Positions 41,798-50,590 of a stretch of DNA of 64,000 nucleotides are shown here, piece after piece. The notes under the pieces were generated by a model. The model searched no databases and was not told the origin of the DNA. It saw nothing but the letters and a program-made list of their open reading frames with translations. The DNA comes from SSF26 sp037443945. GTDB taxonomy: Bacteria > Chloroflexota > Anaerolineae > J102. Both the position numbers and the translations under genes were made by a program. The stretch's first letter is position 1. Each line of letters starts with the position of its first letter. Location of the stretch: the NCBI GenBank assembly GCA_037443945.1, contig JBBINH010000002.1, positions 124,001 to 188,000 of the forward strand, given 5' to 3'.

Positions 41798-43221
41798 CTT
41801 CCCGGCAACCGCCGAGCGGTCGAGCCAACACGACCGGAAACCATTGGCCGCGTTGGCTTCGCAGCGAAGGTCCGGCGGTCTTAGGGGTACTGGTGCTGGC
41901 CGTGCTCGTCGCCGGTCTGTATGCCTTGATCATTCGGCCGTGGGCGCAGCCCGATGAACCGCGCCACTTCGAGGTGGCGCTGCACGTCGCCCGTCTCAAC
42001 AAACCACGCGTCGAGTACGCCGACCGCGTCCTGGCCTGGGAACAGGAGATCATCGCGGCCATGGAGGCCGAAAGCTTCTGGTGGTACGGTTATACCCTGG
42101 TGGGTTGGGATCCGGCGCGGCTGCCGACTTCGTTTGATGCGATCTTCGGTCCTCAGTACGGACTGGCCTTCTTCCAGGCGCCCCTTTACTACTATCTGGC
42201 CGGCCAATGGTTGCGGTTGCGCCCCGATTTACCGCTTTCCGAGGCCGTGATCCAGTTGCGGTTGCTGGGGTTGGGGTGTCTGGTGGCCAGCCTGCTTGCC
42301 ATCTACGGCCTGACCCGCGAGCTGTTTCCCGATCGCTCGCGGTTGACTCTGGCCGTGCTGATCACGGCGGCGTTATGGCCTTCGCATCTGGCCGCTTATG
42401 CCGCAGTCAATAACGACATCCTGGTCGAGACCCTGGTCGCTTGGGCTTTGTTCCTGGCCGTGCGTATTGTCCGTCGAGGGCCGAGTCTGTTGTCGCTCCT
42501 TTGGCTGTTGCTTTTGGGCCTTGCTGCGGCGCAAACCAAGCGCAGCGGTCTGGTTGCCCTCGTTTTCCTGCCTTTGGCGCCGGCCTTGTGGGGCTGGGAA
42601 CGGTGGCAGGTTACATGGCGACGCCAGGGTCCGGCCCTGGCAGGCGGGATCGTGGCGGCCCTGGTACTGGCCCTGATCCTCCTCCGCTGGGGGCGTTTGT
42701 ACCTGCCGGATGACTTCGGTCAGGCTTTGGCGAGCGGAGCTTATCGTCGGGACCTGCTCACGGCGCCTTACGACCGCTTTTTCCTGGCCCTGCTCAAGAC
42801 CTTTATGGGCTGGTTCGGCTGGATGCGCCTGGAGCTACCGGCATGGCTTTATGGGGTGGGAGCCGTTCTAGGCGCCACCGGTTGGCTAGGCGCTTTGGCG
42901 GCTTTGTGGCGGCCTCATCAGGTCGCCCTGACCGGCTGGCAAAAGCGCGGTCTGGCCCTTTTGTTCATTGCCCTGATCCTGCAATTGGGCCTGACCGTGG
43001 GCAAAGAGATCGTTTTCGGCACCTGGCGCGATGGTTCGTTGCCGCAGGCCCGTTATCTCTACCCTGTTCTGGCGGCCCTGATCGTGCCGCCGTTGTGGGG
43101 ATGGGCCTGCTGGTGGCCCAAGCGTGGACGCTCGGCCGCCTTTGTCCTTGGCTTTCTGACCTTGCTGGTCTTCAATGCCTATGTCCTGGCCTTTTTGCTG
43201 TATCCCTTTTTCTGGCTGTAG
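41767..43221 (+). CDS. GT-C-like membrane protein, paralogue of the gene at 44122
   Basis: A ~484-residue membrane protein (about ten helices). A conserved first exported loop, ALIIRPWAQPDEPRHFEVAL, carries the acidic D-E motif of GT-C glycosyltransferases, followed by FFQAPLYYYLAGQWL and WPSHLAAYAAVNNDILVETL. The paralogue at 44122 shares this order nearly throughout. ATG 41767 was chosen; it overlaps the previous stop by 31 bases, and upstream in-frame codons to 41668 give Pro/Ser-rich non-family sequence. It probably transfers a sugar from a polyprenyl carrier; the acceptor is unknown. Confidence 0.8.
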   Translation: MFFFRSATTVTSRQPPSGRANTTGNHWPRWLRSEGPAVLGVLVLAVLVAGLYALIIRPWAQPDEPRHFEVALHVARLNKPRVEYADRVLAWEQEIIAAMEAESFWWYGYTLVGWDPARLPTSFDAIFGPQYGLAFFQAPLYYYLAGQWLRLRPDLPLSEAVIQLRLLGLGCLVASLLAIYGLTRELFPDRSRLTLAVLITAALWPSHLAAYAAVNNDILVETLVAWALFLAVRIVRRGPSLLSLLWLLLLGLAAAQTKRSGLVALVFLPLAPALWGWERWQVTWRRQGPALAGGIVAALVLALILLRWGRLYLPDDFGQALASGAYRRDLLTAPYDRFFLALLKTFMGWFGWMRLELPAWLYGVGAVLGATGWLGALAALWRPHQVALTGWQKRGLALLFIALILQLGLTVGKEIVFGTWRDGSLPQARYLYPVLAALIVPPLWGWACWWPKRGRSAAFVLGFLTLLVFNAYVLAFLLYPFFWL

Positions 43222-43359
43222 ACTGATAAATCGGTGGGGCACGACCGCTCGGTTTGCCCCTCCGCCAACGTCATAGCATTGAAGCCTTTTTATTCCCCCT
43301 CAAGTGTGCTCTCTTCGGGTACAGGCAAAGGGCCCTTGTCTTGCTCCCCCTTCTCCCCT

Positions 43360-44115
43360 ATGAACTTACGCCTCCTGCTTGTTCTGATCACCATACCGAC
43401 CATCGTCCTGGCGGGTTTTGTGGTTCGGCCGCCGGCAGCGACCTCGGCAAGCCTGGGCGAAGCGTCGCAGCCTTTGCGTGTTCTGGCTCCACCCACGCTG
43501 CGACCGTCGGTCACACCCACCCTGACACCCGATACAACGCCGACCCCAGCGCCGACGGACACGCCGGTACCGCCGACGAACACGCCCGTGCCGCCGACGA
43601 ACACCCCGCCTGCTCCGACAAACACGCCCGTCCCGCCGACGAACACGCCGCTTGCCCCAACGAACACGGTTGTGGCCCCGACGGACACCCCGCCTGCCCC
43701 GACGCCTACACCGTCGCCGCCTGCCATCACGCCCACGGCGACGACGCCTCCTGCCACTCCCTCACCGGTCGAGGCGGTCACTCCCACCCCGGGCATAGGG
43801 GGCGGTACGGCGCCGCCGGAAACACCTTCAGCGGCGCCGACACCGGTAGAGGTTACGGCACCACCACCGGAAACCCCTACGGCGTCCGCGCCGTCCGCTC
43901 AGGGCACCACCGTCTCGCCGTCGGGTCCGGCAGGCCACGACACCGTTACTCCCTCCACTCCGGCCACGGCGGTGGTCTTTGAACCCATTGTCAGAGGGGA
44001 GGAACCCGCCATGCCTGTGAGTCGTCGTCTTCTGCCCTCCCTGTTCCTGGCCATCGGTGCCGTCGCCCTTCTCCTGGCCGGGGGGCTGTTGGTCTTCATC
44101 CGCCGTCAGTTCTAG
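43360..44115 (+). CDS. Pro/Thr-rich membrane-anchored surface protein
   Basis: A 251-residue protein: signal sequence (residues 1-22, MNLRLLLVLITIPTIVLAGF), a Pro/Thr/Asn/Ala-rich exported region (about 45-205) built on PVPPTNT-type 7-residue units, and a C-terminal membrane helix (LLPSLFLAIGAVALLLAGGLL) followed by RRQF. The layout matches a stalk on the outside of the cell, probably heavily O-glycosylated. No LPxTG sorting motif is seen. It lies between the two paralogous GT-C genes (41767, 44122), which makes it a plausible O-glycosylation target. No enzymatic domain. Confidence 0.75.
   Translation: MNLRLLLVLITIPTIVLAGFVVRPPAATSASLGEASQPLRVLAPPTLRPSVTPTLTPDTTPTPAPTDTPVPPTNTPVPPTNTPPAPTNTPVPPTNTPLAPTNTVVAPTDTPPAPTPTPSPPAITPTATTPPATPSPVEAVTPTPGIGGGTAPPETPSAAPTPVEVTAPPPETPTASAPSAQGTTVSPSGPAGHDTVTPSTPATAVVFEPIVRGEEPAMPVSRRLLPSLFLAIGAVALLLAGGLLVFIRRQF
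43561..43707 (+). repeat. seven 21-base in-frame tandem repeats
   Basis: Seven 21-base units (first unit at 43561-43581) encode the TPVPPTN-type heptads of the Pro/Thr-rich protein. Units one and two differ by very few bases, later ones more. The array is a candidate for length variation between strains. Confidence 0.75.
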
Positions 44116-44121
44116 GTGGTC

Positions 44122-45825
44122 ATGTCCTCCTGGTCGGTTTTCATCCTTGGTCTGCGCTTGGTAGCCATTTCCTACCTGGTGGGGGCCATCAGCCATCTGC
44201 TCTATCGGGTCATGAGCACGGCTACCCCCTGGCAGAGCCTCCCGGCCCGGTATCCGCGGCTGTATCTCTCGCTGGGTCTGGCCCTGGCCGTGATCGCCTT
44301 CAGCTCGATTGCGACGGCCTTGACCTGGGGCGAAAAGGTGGCGTGGGCTTTGGTCGGTGTGACGGCAACTGCGCTGCTGCTGTCCCATCTGGGCCGGCGA
44401 AGAATCGCCGGGGTCCTGGGTAGGGCGGCTGGGTCGGCCTGGCGGGCCGGGCCGGCGGGTCAGACCGGCCTGGCCGTTTTGTTCATCCTTCTGGCCGTCC
44501 TGTTGGCCGCGCTGTATGCGCTGATCATTCTCCCTTGGATGCAGCCCGATGAGCCGCGGCATTTCGAGGTGACGCTGCATGTGGCGCGGTTGGGCCAACC
44601 CGTGGTCACAAGCAGCGACCGGGTACCCGCCTGGGAACAGGAGCTGATCGCCTCGATGGAGGCCCTGAGCTTTTGGTGGTATGGCTTTTCCTTGATCGGC
44701 TGGGACCCGCACAACCTGCCCCAATCGTTTCGGGAGATCTGGGGTCCGGCCTATGCCACGGCCTTTTTTCAACCGCCTCTGTACTACACCCTGACCGGTG
44801 GCCTCATCGCTCTGTGGGGCCGTGAGTGGCCCGTCGAGACAGGCGTTGTCGTCGTGCGCCTTTTCGGTTTGATTTGGCTGGCTCTGAGTCTGGCCGGTAT
44901 CTACAAAACCATCGCCGAGTTGTTCCCCGATCGTCCTCATTGGGCTTTGGGCGTTTTGGGTTTTGCGGCGCTGTGGCCGTCCCATCTGGCCGCCAATGCC
45001 GCCGTCAACAACGACCTTTTGGCCGAGGCCCTGGTGATCTGGGTGATGTATTTTGCCATCAGCCTGCTGCGACGGGGCCCCGAGTTGGGCCGTATTGCCT
45101 GGTTATTGGCCCTGAGTATCTTCGCCATCACGACCAAGCGCACGGCCCTGACGGCGGCAGTGATAGCGCCTTGGGCCCTGCTTTTGGCGATGTTGGGCGC
45201 CGGGCGGTGGCGTCGACGTCCGTTGACGACGCTCGGCGGTGTGATGGTTGTCCTCCTGGTGAGTCTGGGCTTGGGAGCCGTGCTGGTGCAGGCGGGGCGT
45301 CTGGGGCTGCCCAAGACGTTCCTGGCCGATCTCGTCGGCGGGGTCTATTGGCGTAATCTGCTCGCTTTTCCCTACGTTGAGTACGGTCGGGCCATCTTCC
45401 GGACCTTCGTCGGTTGGTTTGGCTGGATGCGGGTGCCGCTTTTGGAGCCTTTCTACTGGTTGGGAGGTTTGCTGTTCATCCTCGCCTTTTTGGGTTTGGT
45501 GCGTCTGGCGGTCTCGAAACGGCAGCCGCCGCTCGAACGCTGGCAGAAGCAAGGCCTGCTTCTGTTCGGCATGGCCATCCTGGCCCAAATCGCCATCGTC
45601 ATCGGCAAACAGCTTCTCTACGCCGATTTTGCTTCCGATTCCATACCTCAGGCGCGCTACTTCTATCCGATAGCGCCGGCGTTGTTCTTTTTCCTCTGGC
45701 GGGGGCTTACGGCTTGGCTGCCATCTCATCGCCGCGATCAGGGCCTTTTCGCCGGTGTGGTCCTGCTCTTGCTGTTCAACATCTACATTTTGGGCTTCGT
45801 GCTTTATCCGTTCTTCTGGCTGTAG
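44122..45825 (+). CDS. GT-C-like membrane protein, paralogue of the gene at 41767
   Basis: A 567-residue membrane protein with a longer N-terminus than its paralogue (an extra two or three helices, residues 1-95), then the same ALIILPWMQPDEPRHFEVTL acidic loop, WYGFSLIGWDPHNLPQSF, FFQPPLYYTLTGGLIALWG and WPSHLAANAAVNNDLLAEAL. The C-terminus reads SIPQARYFYPIAPALFFFLW and ends ILGFVLYPFFWL, which also matches the paralogue's end (AFLLYPFFWL). ATG 44122 was preferred to GTG 44116. The conserved acidic loop argues for a GT-C transferase using a lipid-linked sugar. Confidence 0.8.
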   Translation: MSSWSVFILGLRLVAISYLVGAISHLLYRVMSTATPWQSLPARYPRLYLSLGLALAVIAFSSIATALTWGEKVAWALVGVTATALLLSHLGRRRIAGVLGRAAGSAWRAGPAGQTGLAVLFILLAVLLAALYALIILPWMQPDEPRHFEVTLHVARLGQPVVTSSDRVPAWEQELIASMEALSFWWYGFSLIGWDPHNLPQSFREIWGPAYATAFFQPPLYYTLTGGLIALWGREWPVETGVVVVRLFGLIWLALSLAGIYKTIAELFPDRPHWALGVLGFAALWPSHLAANAAVNNDLLAEALVIWVMYFAISLLRRGPELGRIAWLLALSIFAITTKRTALTAAVIAPWALLLAMLGAGRWRRRPLTTLGGVMVVLLVSLGLGAVLVQAGRLGLPKTFLADLVGGVYWRNLLAFPYVEYGRAIFRTFVGWFGWMRVPLLEPFYWLGGLLFILAFLGLVRLAVSKRQPPLERWQKQGLLLFGMAILAQIAIVIGKQLLYADFASDSIPQARYFYPIAPALFFFLWRGLTAWLPSHRRDQGLFAGVVLLLLFNIYILGFVLYPFFWL

Positions 45826-45861
45826 CCGTCGCACCCGTCCCGGTTTCTCGAATTCGCCGCC

Positions 45862-46929
45862 ATGCCCGGGGTTGTGCTTGTCCGCTCCAGCCGTTTCTTG
45901 GGTGGTATTGAACGGCAACTTCTCGACCACGCCCGGCGTTTACGCGCGGAGGGTTGGCAACCCCATCTCGTATGCCTCTTGCGGGGAGCGGGGGAGCATC
46001 CGCTGGTGAAAATCGCCCGCGAGGAAGGGCTATCGGCGGTGACGGTTCCCGATCCGGCGCCGTTATCGTTGCGGGCGTGGCGTCATCTGGCCGTCGCCGT
46101 GGCGCAAGCGGCCGGCGATCTCATCCACACCTGCGATTATCGTAGCGATATCCTCATCGGTGCCTGGTGGCGGGGGAAACGGCCTTGGCTGGCCGAATCG
46201 CACGGCCACACCGTGGACGGACCCTGGGTAGCCCTGGCCAATCGTGTTGACATGTACGTTTTGCGTCGGGCGGCCGCCGTGGTGGCCGTTTCGATGGCCT
46301 GGGAAACCAGCCTGGCCGTGGCCGGTGTGCCGGCCCGACGTCTCCACGTGATCGGCAACAGCACGGCCATTCTACCCACCGCACCGGCCCCACCGCCGAT
46401 GTCATTGCCTGCCGGCCGGCATCTCCTTTTTGCCGGTCGGCATACGCCCGATAAAGGGCTCGATCTGCTCGTGCAGGCCTGGCCCTCTTTGCGTGCCCGA
46501 CATCCCGACCTGCATTTGTGGGTGCTGGGCGAGTCGCCTTCACGAGGGCCGGTCGGCCTCTTGAACCAGGAGGGCATTCATGTTGTCGGATGGCAGCCCG
46601 ATATTCGGCCCTGGCTGGCAGCGGTAGATGCCGTGGTCGTGCCTTCACGGCGGGAAGCCTGGGGGATGACCGCTTTTGAGGCCCTGGCCGCCGGTGTACC
46701 GGTCGTAGCGACGCGTGTAGGCGGGTTGCCGACGTTGTGCCTCGGAGCTCCGCATGCGGTTCTGGTAGCACCCGAGCAACCGGAGGCTTTGGTGGCCGGC
46801 ATCCTGCGCGTTCTCCGCTCGGATTTTCCACGTGGACCCGAATTGGGTGTAGCATTTCGCCGGCACCCAAACTTCGATCCCGACCGGCGTTTTCGCCGCT
46901 TTGTCGAGCTGTATCAGGCGCTGTTGTAG
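45862..46929 (+). CDS. glycosyltransferase family 4
   Basis: A 355-residue GT-B enzyme: FLGGIERQLLDHARRLRAEG near the N-terminus (glycine loop for the donor phosphate), the ESHGHTVDGPWVALANRVDM acceptor segment, HLLFAGRHTPDKGLDLLVQA at the start of the C-lobe, and VVPSRREAWGMTAFEALAAG with the E-x7-E element. Typical of GT4 transferases for exopolysaccharides. It starts at ATG 45862, 36 bases after the GT-C paralogue. Confidence 0.9.
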   Translation: MPGVVLVRSSRFLGGIERQLLDHARRLRAEGWQPHLVCLLRGAGEHPLVKIAREEGLSAVTVPDPAPLSLRAWRHLAVAVAQAAGDLIHTCDYRSDILIGAWWRGKRPWLAESHGHTVDGPWVALANRVDMYVLRRAAAVVAVSMAWETSLAVAGVPARRLHVIGNSTAILPTAPAPPPMSLPAGRHLLFAGRHTPDKGLDLLVQAWPSLRARHPDLHLWVLGESPSRGPVGLLNQEGIHVVGWQPDIRPWLAAVDAVVVPSRREAWGMTAFEALAAGVPVVATRVGGLPTLCLGAPHAVLVAPEQPEALVAGILRVLRSDFPRGPELGVAFRRHPNFDPDRRFRRFVELYQALL

Positions 46930-47018
46930 CCGTCCTTCGCGAATCGATGGTGGTGTCTTGCCTCTGCGGTTTGCCCTTGTTCCCTTCCATTCTCTTCCCA
47001 TAGCATGGAGAGCCGGCG

Positions 47019-47822
47019 ATGATTTGGCGACGTCTTCTCGGATTTATTGTCGTTCTGGCGGCATTGATCGGTATTGTCCTCAGCGTGGTCGGCACCGTCC
47101 TGGGCTGGCGCGGGCTGGATCAGGTCGGCCGGCGTCTGGATAGCACCTTTGTCATCGTGCAGACCCATCTCGACACCATCACCGACACCCTCGTCCTGAT
47201 GAGGGACACCGTGGATGAAGCCATTACCGGATTGCAAACCGTAGAACAGACCCTAGGACAAGCGGCGACGGCCCTCGATACCACGGCCCCGATGATCCTC
47301 GAAGCCGGCGCCATGGCCGAAAACGTGGCCGGTAGCATCGAAGGGTTCAATGCCACCATCCCCACGTTGGTGACCCTCAGCGAGAGCATTGAGGTCCTCT
47401 TGCGCGGGCTGGCACGGTTGCGCCTGGGTAGCTATAACCCGGACAAGCCGTTGCCGATGGCCATTCAGGAAATCGGGGATAACTTTGCGCCGCTGCCGGA
47501 GCAACTCCGCGATTTCGGCAAAGGTGTTGTGACGGTGGAGACCAATGTGAATGCCATCGGCCTGAACCTGGAGGGCATCGCCGGTAACTTGCGCACCATA
47601 AGGACGAGCCTGGCCGGTTTGCCCAACCTGCTCGACGGCTTCGTGGACAACATGGAGGTGATCGAGGCGCAGGTGGTCGGACTACGGACCCAGGTAGCTG
47701 CAGCCGTAGACATCCTGCAGATCGGCGTCGTTGTGGTCTTCGTCTGGTTGGGACTCAGCCAGGTCTTGCCGTTGTATGTGGGTTTCCGTCTGCTGAGGGG
47801 GCAATCGCCTCAGCTGCCATGA
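47019..47822 (+). CDS. two-helix membrane protein with coiled-coil exported domain, unknown function
   Basis: A 267-residue protein not recognised as a known family. It has a membrane helix at residues 6-29 (LLGFIVVLAALIGIVLSVVG), a ~200-residue exported region rich in alternating hydrophobic and polar residues (DTITDTLVLMRDTVDEAITG, NLEGIAGNLRTIRTSLAGLP) suggesting long helices, and a second helix at about 233-256 (ILQIGVVVVFVWLGLSQVLP). The topology resembles Wzz-type polymer regulators or sensors without the ATPase. It sits between a GT4 and an O-antigen ligase, so a structural role in glycan assembly is possible. ATG 47019. Confidence 0.7.
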   Translation: MIWRRLLGFIVVLAALIGIVLSVVGTVLGWRGLDQVGRRLDSTFVIVQTHLDTITDTLVLMRDTVDEAITGLQTVEQTLGQAATALDTTAPMILEAGAMAENVAGSIEGFNATIPTLVTLSESIEVLLRGLARLRLGSYNPDKPLPMAIQEIGDNFAPLPEQLRDFGKGVVTVETNVNAIGLNLEGIAGNLRTIRTSLAGLPNLLDGFVDNMEVIEAQVVGLRTQVAAAVDILQIGVVVVFVWLGLSQVLPLYVGFRLLRGQSPQLP

Positions 47823-47841
47823 TTCGCCCGGCTTGCGGCTG

Positions 47842-50295
47842 ATGGGCGCTTCTCGCCGTCGTTCTCCGGCGGTCTCCGTTGCCTCTGTGCCGACGACGGG
47901 GATCGTTCTGGTCGCTCTGGCTGCGGTCCCGGTCTTTTTCGACATCCAGAGTGTCACGAGCTTTGAGCCGGATAAAGGGGCCCTGTTACGCAGCTTGGCG
48001 GCATGGGCGGTGTTGATCTGGCTGGGCGAAGACCGCAGGCAACGACGACATCGATGGTGGCTGCAGCCGGCCTGGGTGGCCCTGGCCGCCGTCCTGGCCG
48101 TGACCGTTCTGACCACCGTAACCGCCCTTGACCCCGTGACCGCTTTTTGGGGCAGCTACGAGCGGGGACAGGGGCTGTTGGCCGTCGTGACCGGATGCAT
48201 TTTGCTGCTGTGCGCCTATCGGGCCGGTCGTCAGGGACAGGTCTGGTGGTTGGTGGATGCCGCCCTCATCGGCCATGCCCTGCCCGCCCTGTACGGCCTT
48301 CTGCAGGTGGCCGGCTTCGATCCCGTGACGGCCGAGACCGTCAGCTTTGTGCCCGGCACTCGTGCAGCGGCCACGGCCGGCAATCCTAATTTTCTGGCCG
48401 ATAGCCTGCTGATGGCGCTGATACTGGCCCTGGCCCGGATTGAGGTCGGCCCGACATCGAGTCGGGTGCAACGGTGGGGGTTGAGCGGCTACGCCCTTAT
48501 CCTGGCGGCCGCGCTGATGGCCACAGGCAGTCGCAGCGCCCTGCTGGCGACCATCGCCGCTTTGGCCGTTTTGCTGCTGGCCCGCGGCCGCCAAAACAGA
48601 CGACAAGGGGTCCGTGAGGCCGGCTTAGCCGTTCTCACTTTGGGAGGGCTGCTCCTGTTCCTGGCCTGGGCCATGCCCACGCGCCTGCCCCCACGGCTGG
48701 CCGATCTGTTCAGCAGCGGCGGCACCGGTGGACAGCGGCTGCTTTTTGCGCAAGGGGTCATCGCCATGCTGGCTGCGCATCCTCGCTATGCGGTGGTGGG
48801 CCTGGGGCCGGACAATCTGCCCCTGGGGCTGGCGCCCTATGTACCGGCTGCGCTGGCTCATTTCGAAGTGGATTGGGCCTTTCGCATTCCCGATCGCACC
48901 CATGCCTATGCGCTCGATCTGCTGGCCCAGTTCGGCTGGCCCGGTGTGGTTGCCTGGACCTTGTTGTGGTCGGTAGTGGCCGCGGCCTTGTTGCCGACCT
49001 GGCCTCGTCGTCGTGTGGCCGTCGCCCTGCCCATTCTGACGGCAACGGCTCTGGCCGTGGCGGCGGCGTTCGTGGGCGGCCCGGCGGTGGCGTCCCTCGG
49101 TTTTGCCGCCGGTTGGGTGGGTGGGATTGTGCTCGTCCTCTTGCTGGCGCCGTCGGTACCGGCAGCACCGCTGAACGCCTACCTGTTGGCGGCGTTGGTC
49201 GGGCACTGGGTGATGCTGGCCTTCAACTTCCCCACGCATGTGGCCGAGGTGCTGTTCTGGCCGCTCATGGGGCTAGGCCTGGCCATGCGCGAGGGTCCGA
49301 CCGCGCAGCCTATGTCTGCCGAAGGAAGCTGGCGATCGGCAGGACTGGCCGTGGCCGTCTTCGGCTTCAGCCTCAGCGCGGCCTGGGGGCGAGGGGCATG
49401 GCTGTGGTTGGCCGCCTGGCCGACCCTCTATCTGGTGACCTGGCTGCTGACACCACCGGCATCGGATTCGCTCCGGCGGCTTATGGCTCTGCTCTGGCCG
49501 ACGCTGCTGCTGGCGCCTTCCTTCTGGCTCAATCGTCTGGGCGGAATGGCGGCCTGGTTCGCTTTTGCCTGGGTTTTACTCGGTTTGGCGGGCTATAGCC
49601 TCTTTGTCGTACCGAATGCCGCTCTTAGGGCGACTTCGCCTCGCCGGATCGCCGCAATGGCCCTGGCAGGTCTGGTGGCCGTGCTGTTGAGCCTGCCCGT
49701 CTTCGGCGATATTGCCCTCAAGGCGGCCATTTTGCATCCGACCGATGCCGACTATCGTCACCGCATGTTGGCGCGAGCGCTGGCGCTGAGTCCGTACGAC
49801 CATATGGTGGCGATGGGTCTGGCCCCGACCGAAATACAGGCTTTGCCGGCCACGGCCGATCGCGATCATCCGCAGGCGCAGCGGATCGAAAGCCTCTATC
49901 TTCGCGCCATGAGGGCACAACCACGCGCCTACGAACCCCTGGCCGCCTATGCCGAATGGCTGCGGCAGATGGCGGCTCGTGATCCTCGGGTCATTCCTGC
50001 CGCCCGAAGCCGGCTGGATGAGGCGCTGACGCGAGTGCCGCAAGACCTGCAGAGCCGGAATCGCCGGGCCTTGTTGCTGGCGGCGACCGGCGACCGGGCT
50101 GCGGCCATGGCCGAGCTGGAGGCGGCGCTGACGCTCGACCCCCTCTACGGCCCCACTTACCTGAACCTGGCCGAGCTGTACCGCCAGGCCGGGGATACGG
50201 CCATGGCCCGGCGGATATTGGAAAGGGGTATTGCCCATGTGCCCTGGTGGGAGGCCTTGCCGGCCGCTTTGCAGGCGCTGGATTCCGGGGGGTGA
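47842..50295 (+). CDS. O-antigen ligase (Wzy_C) with C-terminal TPR domain
   Basis: An 817-residue protein. Residues ~10-640 are hydrophobic with many helices; the first exported segment has VTALDPVTAFWGSYERGQGL, and NPNFLADSLLMALILA with the conserved RTHAYALDLLAQFGWPGVVAW (Arg/His) match WaaL/Wzy_C. Residues ~700-800 contain TPR-type helices (LDPLYGPTYLNLAELYRQAG). Ligases with TPR tails occur in glycan and pilin O-glycosylation systems. ATG 47842 was chosen; a TTG at 47833 extends it by three residues. It is the third ligase/polymerase-type protein in the locus. Confidence 0.87.
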   Translation: MGASRRRSPAVSVASVPTTGIVLVALAAVPVFFDIQSVTSFEPDKGALLRSLAAWAVLIWLGEDRRQRRHRWWLQPAWVALAAVLAVTVLTTVTALDPVTAFWGSYERGQGLLAVVTGCILLLCAYRAGRQGQVWWLVDAALIGHALPALYGLLQVAGFDPVTAETVSFVPGTRAAATAGNPNFLADSLLMALILALARIEVGPTSSRVQRWGLSGYALILAAALMATGSRSALLATIAALAVLLLARGRQNRRQGVREAGLAVLTLGGLLLFLAWAMPTRLPPRLADLFSSGGTGGQRLLFAQGVIAMLAAHPRYAVVGLGPDNLPLGLAPYVPAALAHFEVDWAFRIPDRTHAYALDLLAQFGWPGVVAWTLLWSVVAAALLPTWPRRRVAVALPILTATALAVAAAFVGGPAVASLGFAAGWVGGIVLVLLLAPSVPAAPLNAYLLAALVGHWVMLAFNFPTHVAEVLFWPLMGLGLAMREGPTAQPMSAEGSWRSAGLAVAVFGFSLSAAWGRGAWLWLAAWPTLYLVTWLLTPPASDSLRRLMALLWPTLLLAPSFWLNRLGGMAAWFAFAWVLLGLAGYSLFVVPNAALRATSPRRIAAMALAGLVAVLLSLPVFGDIALKAAILHPTDADYRHRMLARALALSPYDHMVAMGLAPTEIQALPATADRDHPQAQRIESLYLRAMRAQPRAYEPLAAYAEWLRQMAARDPRVIPAARSRLDEALTRVPQDLQSRNRRALLLAATGDRAAAMAELEAALTLDPLYGPTYLNLAELYRQAGDTAMARRILERGIAHVPWWEALPAALQALDSGG

Positions 50296-50486
50296 TGCCG
50301 AATGGCCACCGTGACGCGACGCGTGACGTGTTTTCTTGTGCGCGGTGACGCGTGGCGTTTCCAACCGGTGCAAAACGACGCCTTTCGCCCGGTCACGATG
50401 CGCAGGACGCCGCTCCCCGGAGAACGGCCAGGCCTGACCTGTTCGCCCTGCCCGACGCCGACTCCCGAACAACCCTCGCCCCAGAG

Positions 50487-50515
50487 TTGTCTGCTCGGAC
50501 CGCCGAGATTACAAT
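50487..50515 (+). promoter_or_regulatory. candidate sigma-70 promoter for the GT2 gene
   Basis: TTGTCT (50487-50492) and TACAAT (50510-50515) are 17 bases apart, about 76 bases before the TTG at 50591, in a 295-base gap that otherwise shows nothing recognisable. Confidence 0.45.
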
Positions 50516-50590
50516 GGTCCCTGGCCCCGAAGCCTCAGAAATGTGGCCTAGTTCTCCCCTGTTTCCTTCTGCGGTGCCGGTTCGTTTCGC

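Noticed and set aside
43540..43760. Possible CRISPR array in the 21-base repeats
   Set aside because: Period 21 without spacers and entirely in frame within a surface protein.
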